DNA from: Paralvinella palmiformis
Taxonomy: Eukaryota > Annelida > Polychaeta > Terebellida > Alvinellidae
Reading direction: 5' to 3'
DNA length: 64,000 bases
Assembly (NCBI GenBank): GCA_025642065.1
Contig: JAODUP010001484.1
Location: 1-64,000, forward strand
Shown here: one piece after another, positions 1 to 8,490 of the stretch
Position numbering within the stretch: the stretch's first letter is position 1
How the letters are laid out: each line of letters begins with the position of its first letter
Notes under the pieces: model-generated
What the model was told of the DNA's origin: nothing
Seen by the model: only the letters and a program-made list of their open reading frames with translations
The model's database searches: none
Program-made: the position numbers and the translations under genes

Positions 1-834
1 TTACGGTTGAATGAAAAAAGAATAGCAAAGTGTTTAGATTTTATTTGGAATAAACGATTATACTAAACATAATGGATATAGCGATTTCTTTACAGAGTAA
101 TCCTATGTAGTTTTATTACAGAGTAAAGGTCAGTTGCTAGCCTTACGACTCCATGATGGTAATACTATTTGTTTAGCGAGGCACTCACATAGTGGAAAAC
201 ATCTAAGCAGATATATCCCGATGCAAGTAATTTTAGCACTATGACAAAACACTATACAATAGCACAGCTGGACAAAATGTAAGTATTGATCTAATAAATT
301 GTCAATCGATCTGTAATAAAACTGGTGAAATAGTTGAAGATATGGATATTGATGCTTTTCTCATGATAGATAGTGGGCTGGTTGGTAATGTTTTAGACCA
401 GAACATTGTTGATGAGGTGATCCCTGGTGGATATTCATTCTAATCACGAAGCTCGGATTAACAAGAAAGGTCATCTTCGTGATTCTTTGAAGTGTGAAAC
501 CCATTTCCGCTTTCAGGCTAAGTATTTTGAAAGCTATCAACGGACTTTTGTATATGGGGGAGGGTAATAAATGATCATGTAGCTATTGTCTACCTATTAC
601 TACCCAGCTAAGAAAACTGGCCTGAAAGCATCAGATTTATTCAAAGGAAATTTCTGAATGTATTAACAACTGGCTGATTATTGTTAAATCTGCCAATCTT
701 AGATAGGACGTGCATGAAAGAACACACGTGCATGATTAAATCTTAGATCTCGTCATCTCCCGTGATGAAGACAGTTTAATCAGGGTGTATATGTGTCTTC
801 CTTTCTGACTGATAATTTGCTGATTAATAGTGAT
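1..834 (+). mobile_element. LINE-A fragment, endonuclease region (copy A3)
   Basis: The plus strand carries the 5' part of the LINE family found at 49.5-52.6 kb. Recognisable pieces include QLLALR, NVSIDLINCQSIC, DMDIDAF and PGGYSF, aligning with QLLALRPYGG, NVSIGLIYCQSIC, DMDLDALGITETW and PAGYSF in the long copy. This is the start of an AP-type endonuclease of a CR1/L2-like LINE. The frame is broken by stops and indels. It is almost the exact reverse complement of 15044-15875, so it is part of the inverted duplication and not an independent insertion. Confidence 0.85.
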
Positions 835-837
835 TAA

Positions 838-1082
838 CTGTGGGCGTGACATATTTGTCGCGTACGAAAAGCGAATAAGCTGGTTCGCACAGGCTTATGA
901 GTAGACCAGACACATGTTTAGGTATACGTACACATCTATCAATATGTGGAGGTATGGAACATTTTATTTTTAGATTAATGTATGTATAGTTGTATTTGTA
1001 TTTATATTTATGGATGTAGGTCTCTAAGGATGTTTAGATATGTTGATGCTCTGTGCCTGTTGCCTCTTTATATGTACCTAAA
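838..1082 (-). repeat. Dispersed repeat R1 (left-arm copy)
   Basis: Reverse complement of 6868-7113. Other copies lie at 45449-45880 and, as a short piece, at 47920-47990. The junction with the LINE-A fragment has three unmatched bases (TAA, 835-837). The repeat abuts a (CA)n/(TA)n array, as do the other copies. Confidence 0.85.
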
Positions 1083-1090
1083 AACACACA

Positions 1091-1126
<36 letters not shown>
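1083..1126. repeat. (AC)n-(AT)n microsatellite
   Basis: A CA run followed by a short TA run. It sits exactly where the left arm lacks about 450 bp of the right arm, so slippage or recombination in this simple repeat may have caused that deletion. Confidence 0.95.
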
Positions 1127-1176
1127 GTTCATTTTCTGGATTGTATTATTAACATCAATCCAATAAATGAATTCAC
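1127..1176 (-). pseudogene. Truncated YWTD-repeat exon E (left arm)
   Basis: On the minus strand an acceptor (TTTTCTTACAG) at 1177 opens an exon reading G-EFIYWIDVNNTIQKMN. This is a YWTD-type blade of an LDL-receptor class B propeller. After the codon for N at 1127 it runs into the TA microsatellite, so the 3' part of the exon and its donor are gone. The full version is 6332-6454. Because of the truncation this copy cannot splice normally at its 3' side. Confidence 0.75.
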
Positions 1177-1644
1177 CTGTAAGAAAACGGTGACAGTTTG
1201 TATTTTATCAGCTACACAGAATCGTAATGATAAGATCTGCATCACATTTTTTAAGCTCTTGTATGTGGGAGAGAGTTCGTTTGTTTCTACAGCTTCTAAA
1301 TTCTGATAATATGTGGAAACAGAGGACTAGGCCTTAGCATAATCAATACCTATTCCGATGATTTAATAGTGAATTGTGTGAGTGGAAGCATTTACTGACT
1401 TAGGTATGTGTATTGCGTGAAATGAATAAAAGGCAAAACAATATTCTAGATATACAGTGACCCACTCCCACAATTTTCAAAAGGGAGTTTTGCTGAATAA
1501 TCACAATTATTTAGATATATAATTTCCCACAACACCCTTGGGATCTCTGAATCTGAGGGTGTCGAAATACCGACTAGTCAGAACAATGACCTGTCAGCAA
1601 ATTAAGATGGCATATTATACAACAAGAGCTGTCAGATCCCCTAC

Positions 1645-1907
1645 CCAATAAGGTGAAGAGATGACTTATTGACAAATAGTTTGGTCCTCCTGCCAAAGGG
1701 TTCCTTTCTATGTTGCTGCCATTCATATTTGCTACATATATAAAATCTGCATCATGATGAGTGTCATGTGCCCAGTACATAAGTTGGTTGTCTACATCGA
1801 CAATGATGGCATATGGACTTTTCAGATCTTTTACGAGCAGCACCTGTTCATCGCCGCTGAAAGTGGCACGGCGAATGCTGTCATAATTCTCAGTCCAGTA
1901 TATGTTA
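1645..1907 (-). CDS. YWTD propeller exon D, LRP/LDLR class B type (left arm)
   Basis: Minus-strand exon bounded by AG at 1909-1908 (TTTTACAG) and a G|GTAGGG donor after 1645; 263 nt, entering in phase 2 and leaving in phase 1. It encodes two YWTD-type blades: NIYWTENYDSIRRATFSGDE near the start and NQLMYWAHDTHHDADFIYVA in the middle, then NMNGSNIERNPLAGGPNYL. LDLR class B repeats form a six-bladed propeller in extracellular receptors and nidogen-like proteins. The frame is fully open. The right-arm copy differs by only a few residues (IERN versus IKRK). Upstream on this strand lie exons C, B and A; downstream exon E is truncated, so the copy is probably no longer a working gene. Confidence 0.8.
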
Positions 1908-2099
1908 CTGTAAAATTAAACATTACAAATTATATGATTTGCTGATTATAATTAAAAGATTTAGTGACCTTTCATTGCAACAGCTTAGTTATAACATGGA
2001 TTTAGTATAGAAAGATCTTTCTACACAATGAGCTTGTGACACTGACAAGGATAGCAATATGAAAAGTTCAGATAGTAATATGTAATCCTAGTATACTAC

Positions 2100-2400
2100 T
2101 AGCGAACTGATATCTTCATTAGTTATACTACTATCAGCAATAGCACCCCTACTACTGCCTATTTCGCACCCACTGTCGCCACTGCTACTACTGCTACGGC
2201 TATATAATCAACATCGATAATAACAACAGGAATGACTAATATTTCTTATACTGCTGCTTCTACTAATACCTATAAATACTAATAATAATAATAATGCCAC
2301 ACCTGTGACTACACTAACCAGTGTTGCAGTTACTGGTACTGCTCACAATTTCATTAATGCAATAATAATAATAATAATAATTATTATTATTATTACGATA
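2100..2400. repeat. Triplet-rich low-complexity tract with (AAT)n/(ATT)n palindrome (left arm)
   Basis: Runs of ACT, ATA and related triplets, ending at about 2358-2395 in AAT repeats followed directly by ATT repeats, which can pair with each other. It is mirrored at 5105-5400 in the right arm. It lies between exons C and D and is intronic relative to them. Confidence 0.85.
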
Positions 2401-2455
2401 CTGCTGATATTGTTATTTATTAAAAACAATTAGCCAGTATTATAATACTACATAC

Positions 2456-2583
2456 TTGTTTGTCCTGTCCAATGCGATGCTCCATGGTTCTGATCTATTA
2501 TGTATAATGATAATTCTATTATTTCCCATTAACGTGATCCTTTCCACTGTATTGTTGACGTCATTGGTGAAGAAGAGTTCTTT
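2456..2583 (-). CDS. YWTD propeller exon C (left arm)
   Basis: Minus-strand exon reading KELFFTNDVNNTVERITLMG, then NNRIIIIHNRSEPWSIALDR ending at TN. It leaves in phase 2 at AA|GTATGT, and exon D enters in phase 2, giving ...ALDRTNN-NIYWTE, the expected run from one blade to the next. The acceptor is uncertain: AG sites lie immediately before 2583, 2592 and 2596, and none gives the phase 1 needed to join exon B directly, so an exon may be missing between. The left-arm copy has GAA where the right-arm copy has TAA. Confidence 0.75.
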
Positions 2584-2590
2584 CTGTACC

Positions 2591-3270
2591 AGCTGACTGC
2601 CAAATTAGCAAATCAACACCAATCTCCAGTCAGCAATGTTTTGAGATCTATATGTAAATAAATAGATTGAATCAAAAGGAGTGGGTGAATGAGTCAGTGA
2701 CTGAAGGGGTGAATTAGTGAGGTTGGGTGACATATACCTGGACATAAACAGATCACTTGCTCACCTCTTGAAGGGTACAGAATGATAAAGTAATCTGTAC
2801 ATAAATACCCATATTTAATCACAATAAGTGACTGAGTATGTGAGTGAGTAAGTGAATGGGTGAACGAGTGAGTTGTGTTGAGCGACTGGGACTTTGACCT
2901 ACAAAAGTTAATTTGCTCACTTACCGCGGACTTCGAAGGCTAATTCTAAACATCGAAACCTTAGTCTAAGTGTGTAATAATTTTAAATGTTTTAAATTTT
3001 GGACTGATGTACAGGCACTCCGCTCTACTTTGTTATCTAATTAGGCCGAGCGACATGCAACTGTAATAACGCGAAGTGAAATTTAAAGTACCCTTCAAAT
3101 ATAGGAAGCTAGGATTGAATCTGAAATACGCAGTAATCAAATACATAAACACAGGAAGCCGGCTATGGTGCGCCGATGTATTTGTACTTCTTGTGGCCTG
3201 TCTCTGTTCGCTGAACGCATTTAAACATTAGAATAGTCGTCTGTAAAAATGACTGTAGTAATCGACAAAC
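2591..3270. other. Loop segment without a recognised gene
   Basis: Contains an imperfect TGAG/TGAC-type tetranucleotide stretch at about 2675-2880 (sense of the plus strand). On the minus strand there is a good donor-like CG|GTAAGT just below 2929, preceded by a short open frame, but I could not fit it to the propeller or to neighbouring phases. Confidence 0.5.
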
Positions 3271-3453
3271 CTGAGCCGTTTCTATTCACGGAATAGATCG
3301 CGTTCTTAGTCGACCAGTAGATCTTGTCCTCCTGGGGATCGAAGTCAACATCAATTACTTTATCTAACTTCCAGACAATTGTTCTACCAAGATCCTGTTC
3401 CAAGTCCAAGCTGATTTCCATGACAAGTCCTTCACTTCCCTGTATAAGTATAT
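3271..3453 (-). CDS. YWTD propeller exon B (loop)
   Basis: Minus-strand exon with a strong acceptor (TTGTTCTTTTCCCATAG, then ATATAC) and a CAG|GTTTGT donor; 183 nt, phase 1 to phase 1. With the G from exon A it reads DILIQGSEGLVMEISLDLEQ, then KVIDVDFDPQEDKIYWSTKN and AIYSVNRNGSG. The LVMEI...DVDFD...IYWS spacing fits the opening blades of an LDLR class B propeller. It has no internal stop. It lies in the single-copy loop between the arms, so only one copy exists in the window. Exon A upstream leaves in phase 1, which matches. Confidence 0.8.
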
Positions 3454-4073
3454 CTATGGGAAAAGAACAATTATATAACAGTTATTAAACGTTATTATCT
3501 GGTATTGTATGATATAGAAAACCAAGACATTATAAATGTGTTTTATTATAAATGTATATTGTATACATAGACGGAATTATTAAATCAGCTAAAGACTGTT
3601 GTATTGGGATCATTAGAGGAATGTAATTAAAAGTTTGAATGGAATACTTACTCTGTCCAGAATTGGTCCTGAAAGCAGATATGCTGGCTATATACGAGTC
3701 AATTAGTAAGATAACTGACTATTTTCCGATTGTTGGTAAGGAAGTGTTAAACATTGCGATATCTTCTAAGCCTAAATAGCACAGGAAATCTCCTGTATAG
3801 ATAAATAGGTGATAAAAAATCAACAACAATAACGACATCAACAGCAAACCAATAGTATCAACAACATCTATAACAACGATAAACAACAAAACCTTTAGCG
3901 ATCAACACATACACATACATACACATACACACGCACGCGCGAGCTCACACACGGACGCGCCCACATGCCTAGCGCAGACAAAAACATTAACAATAATATT
4001 AGATTACTGTAGAAATAAAAAGGATAATTCAAATTTAAACAGGTTTTAGTCAATTTTCATCAACCTAACTTAC
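3454..4073. other. Intron-like stretch with CA-rich run
   Basis: Lies between exons B and A on the minus strand. It holds a short mixed (CA/CG)-rich run near 3905-3965 and an ACA/ATC triplet-rich part near 3815-3890. No gene seen. Confidence 0.5.
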
Positions 4074-4175
4074 CATAAACATCAACATTTTCAACGTTTA
4101 ATTTCCACAACCTCTCCGGATTACTGCCGTTGGCATTAGCAACATGTACCCAATAGGCTGGTTTGTCTCCCAATC
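4074..4175 (-). pseudogene. YWTD propeller exon A, 5' end cut by a LINE fragment
   Basis: Minus-strand frame reads DKPAYWVHVANANGSNPERL, then WKLNVENVDVY, ending TATG|GTAAGT in phase 1, which fits exon B. YWVH is a YWTD-type core and ANANGSNPERLW matches the strand after it. In the 5' direction the frame meets TGA near 4173 exactly where LINE-A sequence begins (about 4176), so the insertion or a linked rearrangement removed the start of this exon. An alternative reading (VDWETNQ in another frame) would need a frameshift. Confidence 0.7.
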
Positions 4176-4345
4176 AACTTCTGCGAATTCAAAATAGAAC
4201 AGCTCGCATAGTGACAAACACACGAAAATATGATCATATCACCCCAATTCTTCAAATCTACATTGGTTACCTGTTAGACAGTGTACTGTATTCAAGATTG
4301 TTTTATTAACTTATAAATCTATTAACTCACCTGAACTGAATAATA
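4176..4345 (+). mobile_element. LINE-A fragment, C-terminal RT region (copy A5)
   Basis: Plus strand reads NRTARIVTNTRKYDHITPIL, close to NSAARIVTNTRKYHHITPIL in the long copy (minus strand, 50.0 kb). This is the region after the RT core of CR1/L2-type LINEs. Both ends are truncated. It sits against exon A of the receptor. Confidence 0.8.
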
Positions 4346-4913
4346 ATTCAATCAAGAAAGCTCTGTTAATATCACATGATAACTCTGATCAAGGGCATGC
4401 TCTTATATTTGATACTATACATACATATATACACATACACACACACATACACACACACACACTGTGTGTGTGTAGGCAGGTAGGTACACAACAATAACAG
4501 CAAGAAAATAATAAAAATAAATTTTGAGGTAGTATTAGTTTGTGGATTATATTTAGACGTTTGGCAGTGAAACACGTAAAGCGACTAATTTCTGATACAT
4601 CACTAGACCACTGACCGTAGTTAAGAAGCAAATATACAATGTATCAAGTGGCGTCCAGGTCTATCACAACAGCTGATAGGAACAAAACAACTATCGAAAT
4701 AGTGGACATCGTTATAACACAACCCGTCGCCATTATCAAAGTTCATGTTATAACCTACAAAACAACACATGAACTATCAGAGGAAGCTAAGACAGTTGTA
4801 TTTATCTAAGGTCTACACCCAACTATGTACATGAATCATACACTGAAATGTTATTGACGTTCTGCTTGAACAAAAACAGCCTCGGGTGGTATATTTAAGA
4901 TAGCATTATAATT
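4346..4913. other. Loop remainder: CA/TG microsatellite and one weak exon-like stretch
   Basis: Microsatellite at about 4414-4475: TA/CA then TG, a purine-pyrimidine alternating palindrome. On the minus strand, 4754-4617 follows a good acceptor (GTTGTTTTGTAG) and reads MNFDNGDGLCYNDVHYFDS with several Cys. This faintly recalls a MAM-type opening (FD.GDGLC), but it has no donor that I can confirm. I do not call it a gene. Confidence 0.4.
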
Positions 4914-4917
4914 ACAG

Positions 4918-5045
4918 AAATAACTCTTCTTCACCAATGACGTCAACAATACAGTGGAAAGGATCACGTTAATGGGAAATAATAGAATTATCATTATACA
5001 TAATAGATCAGAACCATGGAGCATCGCATTGGACAGGACAAACAA
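4918..5045 (+). pseudogene. YWTD propeller exon C' (right arm), stop codon
   Basis: Plus-strand duplicate of exon C. It follows ATTATAATTACAG and reads K, then TAA where the left arm has GAA (Glu), then LFFTNDVNNTVERITLMGNN. The donor AA|GTATGT after 5045 is kept, phase 2. The duplication boundary lies within a few bases upstream of this exon, so its original acceptor surroundings were replaced. The stop makes this copy unlikely to be translated unless another start lies downstream. Confidence 0.75.
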
Positions 5046-5104
5046 GTATGTAGTATTATAATACTGGCTAATTGTTTTTAATAAATAACAATATCAGCAG
5101 TATC

Positions 5105-5400
5105 GTAATAATAATAATAATTATTATTATTATTATTATTGCATTAATGAAATTGTGAGCAGTACCAGTAACTGCAACACTGGTTAGTGTAGTCACAGGT
5201 GTGGCATTATTATTATTATTAGTATTTATAGGTATTAGTAGAAGCAGCAGTATAAGAAATATTAGTCATTCCTGTTGTTATTATTGATGTTGATTATATA
5301 GCCGTAGCAGTAGTAGCAGTGGCGACAGTGGGTGCGAAATAGGCAGTAGTAGGGGTGCTATTGCTGATAGTAGTATAACTAATGAAGATATCAGTTCGCT
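5105..5400. repeat. Triplet-rich tract with (AAT)n/(ATT)n palindrome (right arm)
   Basis: Mirror of 2100-2400. The palindromic AAT/ATT block at about 5108-5150 is a few units longer than in the left arm. Confidence 0.85.
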
Positions 5401-5615
5401 AGTAGTATACTAGGATTACATATTACTATCTGAACTTTTCATATTGCTATCCTTGTCAGTGTCACAAGCTCATTGTGTAGAAAGATCTTTCTATACTAAA
5501 TCCATGTTATAACTAAGCTGCTGCAATGAAAGGTCACTAAATCTTTTAATTCTAATCAGCGAATCATAGAAATTCTAATTACCGCAACAATAAGTTGTAA
5601 TGTTTAATTTTACAG

Positions 5616-5878
5616 TAACATATACTGGACTGAGAATTATGACAGCATTCGCCGTGCCACTTTCAGCGGCGATGAACAGGTGCTGCTCGTAAAAGATCTG
5701 AAAAGTCCATATGCCATCATTGTCGATGTAGACAACCAACTTATGTACTGGGCACATGACACTCATCATGATGCAGATTTTATATATGTAGCAAATATGA
5801 ATGGCAGCAACATAAAAAGGAAACCTTTGGCAGGAGGACCAAACTATTTGTCAATAAGTCATCTCTTCACCTTATTGG
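5616..5878 (+). CDS. YWTD propeller exon D' (right arm)
   Basis: Plus-strand duplicate of exon D: TTTTACAG acceptor, 263 nt, G|GTAGGG donor, phase 2 in and phase 1 out. It encodes NIYWTENYDSIRRATFSG and NQLMYWAHDTHHDADFIYVA, ending in YLSISHLFTLL plus G. Exon E' enters in phase 1, giving LLG-EFIYWID, the normal blade transition of an LDLR class B propeller. The exon has no stop. It is flanked by damaged exons C' and E', so I list it as coding by descent, not as proof of an active gene. Confidence 0.8.
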
Positions 5879-6331
5879 GTAGGGGATCTGACAGCTCTTG
5901 TTGTATAATATGCCATCTTAATTTGCTGACAGGTCATTGTTCTGACTAGTCGGTATTTCGACACCCTCAGATTCAGAGATCCCAAGGGTGTTGTGGGAAA
6001 TTATATATCTAAATAATTGTGATTATTCAGCAAAACTCCCTTTTGAAAATTGTGGGAGTGGGTCACTGTATATCTAGAATATTGTTTTGCCTTTTATTCA
6101 TTTCACGCAATACACATACCTAAGTCAGTAAATGCTTCCACTCACACAATTCACTATTAAATCATCGGAATAGGTATTGATTATGCTAAGGCCACATATT
6201 ATCAGAATTTAGAAGCTGTAGAAACAAACGAACTCTCTCCCACATACAAGAGCTTAAAAAATGTGATGTAGATCTTATCATTACGATTCTGTGTAGCTGA
6301 TAGAATACAAACTGTCACCGTTTTCTTACAG

Positions 6332-6454
6332 GTGAATTCATTTATTGGATTGATGTTAATAATACTATCCAGAAAATGAACACATCTCGTTGGACAGATC
6401 ATTCTGCAGTCACCTTTTCTAAAATTAATTATACGTGATTTCGTGCTGTTCAAG
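6332..6454 (+). pseudogene. YWTD propeller exon E' (right arm), internal TGA
   Basis: Acceptor CCGTTTTCTTACAG and donor CAAG|GTAAGG frame a 123-nt exon, phase 1 to 1. It reads EFIYWIDVNNTIQKMNTSRW, then TDHSAVTFSKINYT, TGA, FRAVQ. YWID is the YWTD core. The TGA late in the exon indicates decay. The left-arm copy ends before this position, so one cannot tell whether the stop predates the duplication. Confidence 0.75.
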
Positions 6455-6529
6455 GTAAGGATGTTTAGGGTGAGTTTATATCCCATATATTCTACATGGA
6501 CCTGATTTTTAATATGTGAACCATTTTCT

Positions 6530-6532
<3 letters not shown>

Positions 6533-6626
<94 letters not shown>
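6533..6626. repeat. (TA)n-(TG)n microsatellite
   Basis: About 50 bases of TA followed by about 40 of TG, in the intron between exon E' and the EGF exon. Absent from the left arm. Confidence 0.95.
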
Positions 6627-6628
<2 letters not shown>

Positions 6629-6668
6629 GTATTTACAAAGGAAAACCTTTTTTATTTGTATCTTACAG

Positions 6669-6784
6669 TCAAACGTGTAAGAACAATCCTTGTGAGAACG
6701 GGGCAGACTGCATTAAATTCGAAGATATTATTGGCTGAAGGTGCCCTCCAGGTTACCCCGGAAGTTTGTGTGAACCATTTACAG
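6669..6784 (+). pseudogene. EGF-like domain exon F' with a Cys-to-stop change
   Basis: After TATCTTACAG the frame reads QTCKNNPCENGADCIKFEDI, then IG, TGA, RCPPGYPGSLCE, then ACAG|GTTATA. This is a classic EGF-like module: C-x4-C-x5-C, then C-x-C-PPGY-x-G-x-x-CE. The stop stands exactly where the fourth Cys of the C-x-C pair belongs, a one-base change from TGC or TGT. The exon starts in phase 2 and ends in phase 1, whereas exon E' leaves in phase 1, so a base may have been lost at the acceptor or an exon is missing. An EGF module after a YWTD propeller is the standard LDLR-family order. Confidence 0.75.
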
Positions 6785-6797
6785 GTTATATATATTT

Positions 6798-6800
6798 TAA

Positions 6801-6867
<67 letters not shown>
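6798..6867. repeat. (TA)n-(TG)n microsatellite
   Basis: TA run followed by a TG run directly 5' of repeat R1. Corresponds to the left-arm array at 1083-1126, which is shorter. Confidence 0.95.
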
Positions 6868-6871
<4 letters not shown>

Positions 6872-7380
6872 AGGTACATATAAAGAGGCAACAGGCACAG
6901 AGCATCAACATATCTAAACATCCTTCGAGACCTACCTCCATAAATCTAAATACAAATACAACTATACATACATTAATCTAAAAATAAAATGTTCCATACC
7001 TCCACATATTGATAGATGTGTACGTATACCTAAACATGTGTCTGGTCTACTCATAAGCCTGTGCGAACCAGCTTATTCGCTTTTCGTACACGACAAATAT
7101 GTCACGCCCACAGGAAAGCGGCTACATGCAGGCTACGTACAAACACATGCCATTTGATATCACAGCTCGCAACAAACAACACGTGCGTGTGGTTCAATGG
7201 TGACTTGCTACATACATATATAAACTGTTTTGACACCACAGTTTACATTCAACAGTAATTTTCTGTGGTTCAAAAGAAACCTGTATATAAAACATTTCGA
7301 CACCTCAGATGCTGACCTCAGCTTTATTCTGGGTTCGAATAACTGAAGAAATTCTACCTATATGAACCATATATCAATAT
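6868..7380 (+). repeat. Dispersed repeat R1 (right-arm copy)
   Basis: Matches 45449-45880 over about 430 bp, including the downstream part (TTGACACCACAGTTTACATT and the stretch around CTCAGATGCTGACCTCAGC). A frame across about 7000-7140 gives RCVRIPKH, LLISLCE and KYVTPTGKRLHAGYVQ; the 45.5 kb copy keeps the same frame and extends it. This copy lacks about 17 bp after GYVQ, then returns to MPFDITAR and HVRVVQW-stop in a shifted frame. Confidence 0.8.
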
Positions 7381-7480
7381 CTTCTATTTTACATCCTTAG
7401 CTTCAGATAAAACCATATAATCATCATGATCACCATTACTATCGTAACTAGACTTCTTTATGTTTCATTTAATGTAACAG

Positions 7481-7609
7481 TATATTCCGTTAGTCCACTG
7501 TTGGGTCCAGTAGCTGGTGGTACTCAGGTACTTTTCTGGGTGAAAATGTATCCGTGCAAGCTTTTAGGGTACATATTGGATTAGCCACAGAGTGTAACAT
7601 CACATTTGC
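7481..7609 (+). pseudogene. IPT/TIG-domain exon, frameshifted
   Basis: A clear acceptor (CATTTAATGTAACAG) and a GC|GTAAGT donor bound 129 nt. The frame opens YSVSPLLGPVAGGTQVL, the typical start of an IPT/TIG domain (SP..GP..GGT.V). It then continues only after a one-base shift as FLGENVSVQAFRVHIG and LATECNITFA. A single T missing from a T run near 7535 explains the break. IPT domains are immunoglobulin-like folds of plexins, MET-type receptors and fibrocystin-like proteins. Same strand as the YWTD and EGF exons upstream. Confidence 0.65.
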
Positions 7610-8050
7610 GTAAGTAGCTTTGCGTTTTCCAGATGGAAATAATTGTAGTTGGGCTATTGAGTCGTTACGTATTTACGAGTGTATCTTTTGTGGCTGAGTC
7701 ATAAGTATATTTCATTGTTTCGCCGAGCTGTCAATAATTTAAAAACTTTAAGGATGAATTATTTCTCCTCGAGTCCTAAGTATGTAAGGATAGAAATAGT
7801 CGTAGCAGGGTCAAATATGTCATTAAGTATTTAAGGCTGGGCTATGTGTGGTCGAGTCATAAATGCAGATAAGTATTTAAGGCTGGAATAATTGTGGCTG
7901 AGGCATAAGTATCTTTAAGTATCAACGGTTGTGCTAGTTTAAATGAAGAGATATGTGTATCATTGTCATTATTATTATTATTGTTATTATTATCGACTCC
8001 ATCAACATCAATATATATCTACTCAACAAGTACACACACATACACAACAA

Positions 8051-8052
<2 letters not shown>
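7610..8052. other. No gene recognised
   Basis: AT-rich, with a loosely repeated GTGGCTGAGTCATAAGTAT-like motif between about 7690 and 7920 and an ATT-rich run near 7965-7995. It would be intronic to the IPT-like gene. Confidence 0.5.

Positions 8053-8110
<58 letters not shown>
8053..8110. repeat. (TA)n microsatellite
   Basis: Near-perfect TA run joined directly to the 3' end of the SINE that follows in reverse orientation. Confidence 0.97.
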
Positions 8111-8114
<4 letters not shown>

Positions 8115-8286
8115 TGATGTTTTACGGCCACGTTTTGTGCACAAGGTAGGCTAAATGGGCCGACCGACCTCCAAAGGTAATGAGATGAAGTGAAAGACAA
8201 AACAACCTTCAAATATGCCCACACCGAGATTCGAACACGGGTGGTAGTGATCTGTGGTCCAATACACTACGTAGGCCACGGAATCG

Positions 8287-8289
<3 letters not shown>
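8111..8289 (-). mobile_element. tRNA-derived SINE (SINE-1), full-length-like
   Basis: Reverse complement begins GGCGATTCCGTGGCCTACG, an A-box-like stretch, followed about 40 bases on by GTGTTCGAATCTCGG, a good pol III B box. It ends GGCCGTAAAACATCAATCAT. Relatives sit at 31490-31681, 60847-60992, 36875-36937 and 25132-25173. Both flanks are (TA)n. Confidence 0.8.
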
Positions 8290-8290
<1 letters not shown>

Positions 8291-8336
<46 letters not shown>

Positions 8337-8342
8337 AAAACA

Positions 8343-8402
<60 letters not shown>

Positions 8403-8419
8403 CATATATATACACACAC

Positions 8420-8472
<53 letters not shown>

Positions 8473-8490
8473 TTATATATATATATATAT
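8291..8490. repeat. Compound (TA)n microsatellite
   Basis: Several long TA runs separated by an A10 tract, CACAAAA, and a TACACACACACAAC piece. Adjoins the 5' end of SINE-1. Confidence 0.97.

Larger units (their letters stand above)
1..2590. repeat. Left arm of a large inverted duplication
   Basis: Read in reverse complement, this segment matches three blocks of the right arm: 1-834 pairs with 15875-15044, 838 to about 1120 with 7113 to about 6835, and 1127-2590 with 6381 to about 4914. Matching is close, with scattered substitutions and small indels such as a 15-bp insertion near 1317-1332. The match stops just upstream of the exon C acceptor. The left end is cut by the window edge, so the arm may extend further. 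Confidence 0.93.

Noticed and set aside
1754..1945. 63-codon frame antisense to exon D, also present at 5575-5769
   Set aside because: It is conserved only because the arms are duplicated; the YWTD motifs and splice sites are on the other strand.
2929..2965. Short minus-strand exon ending in CG|GTAAGT
   Set aside because: Good donor, but the frame entering in phase 1 has a stop and the peptide does not fit a propeller blade.
6202..6486. 94-codon minus-strand frame
   Set aside because: Shadow of YWTD exon E' on the plus strand, which has splice sites and the YWID motif.
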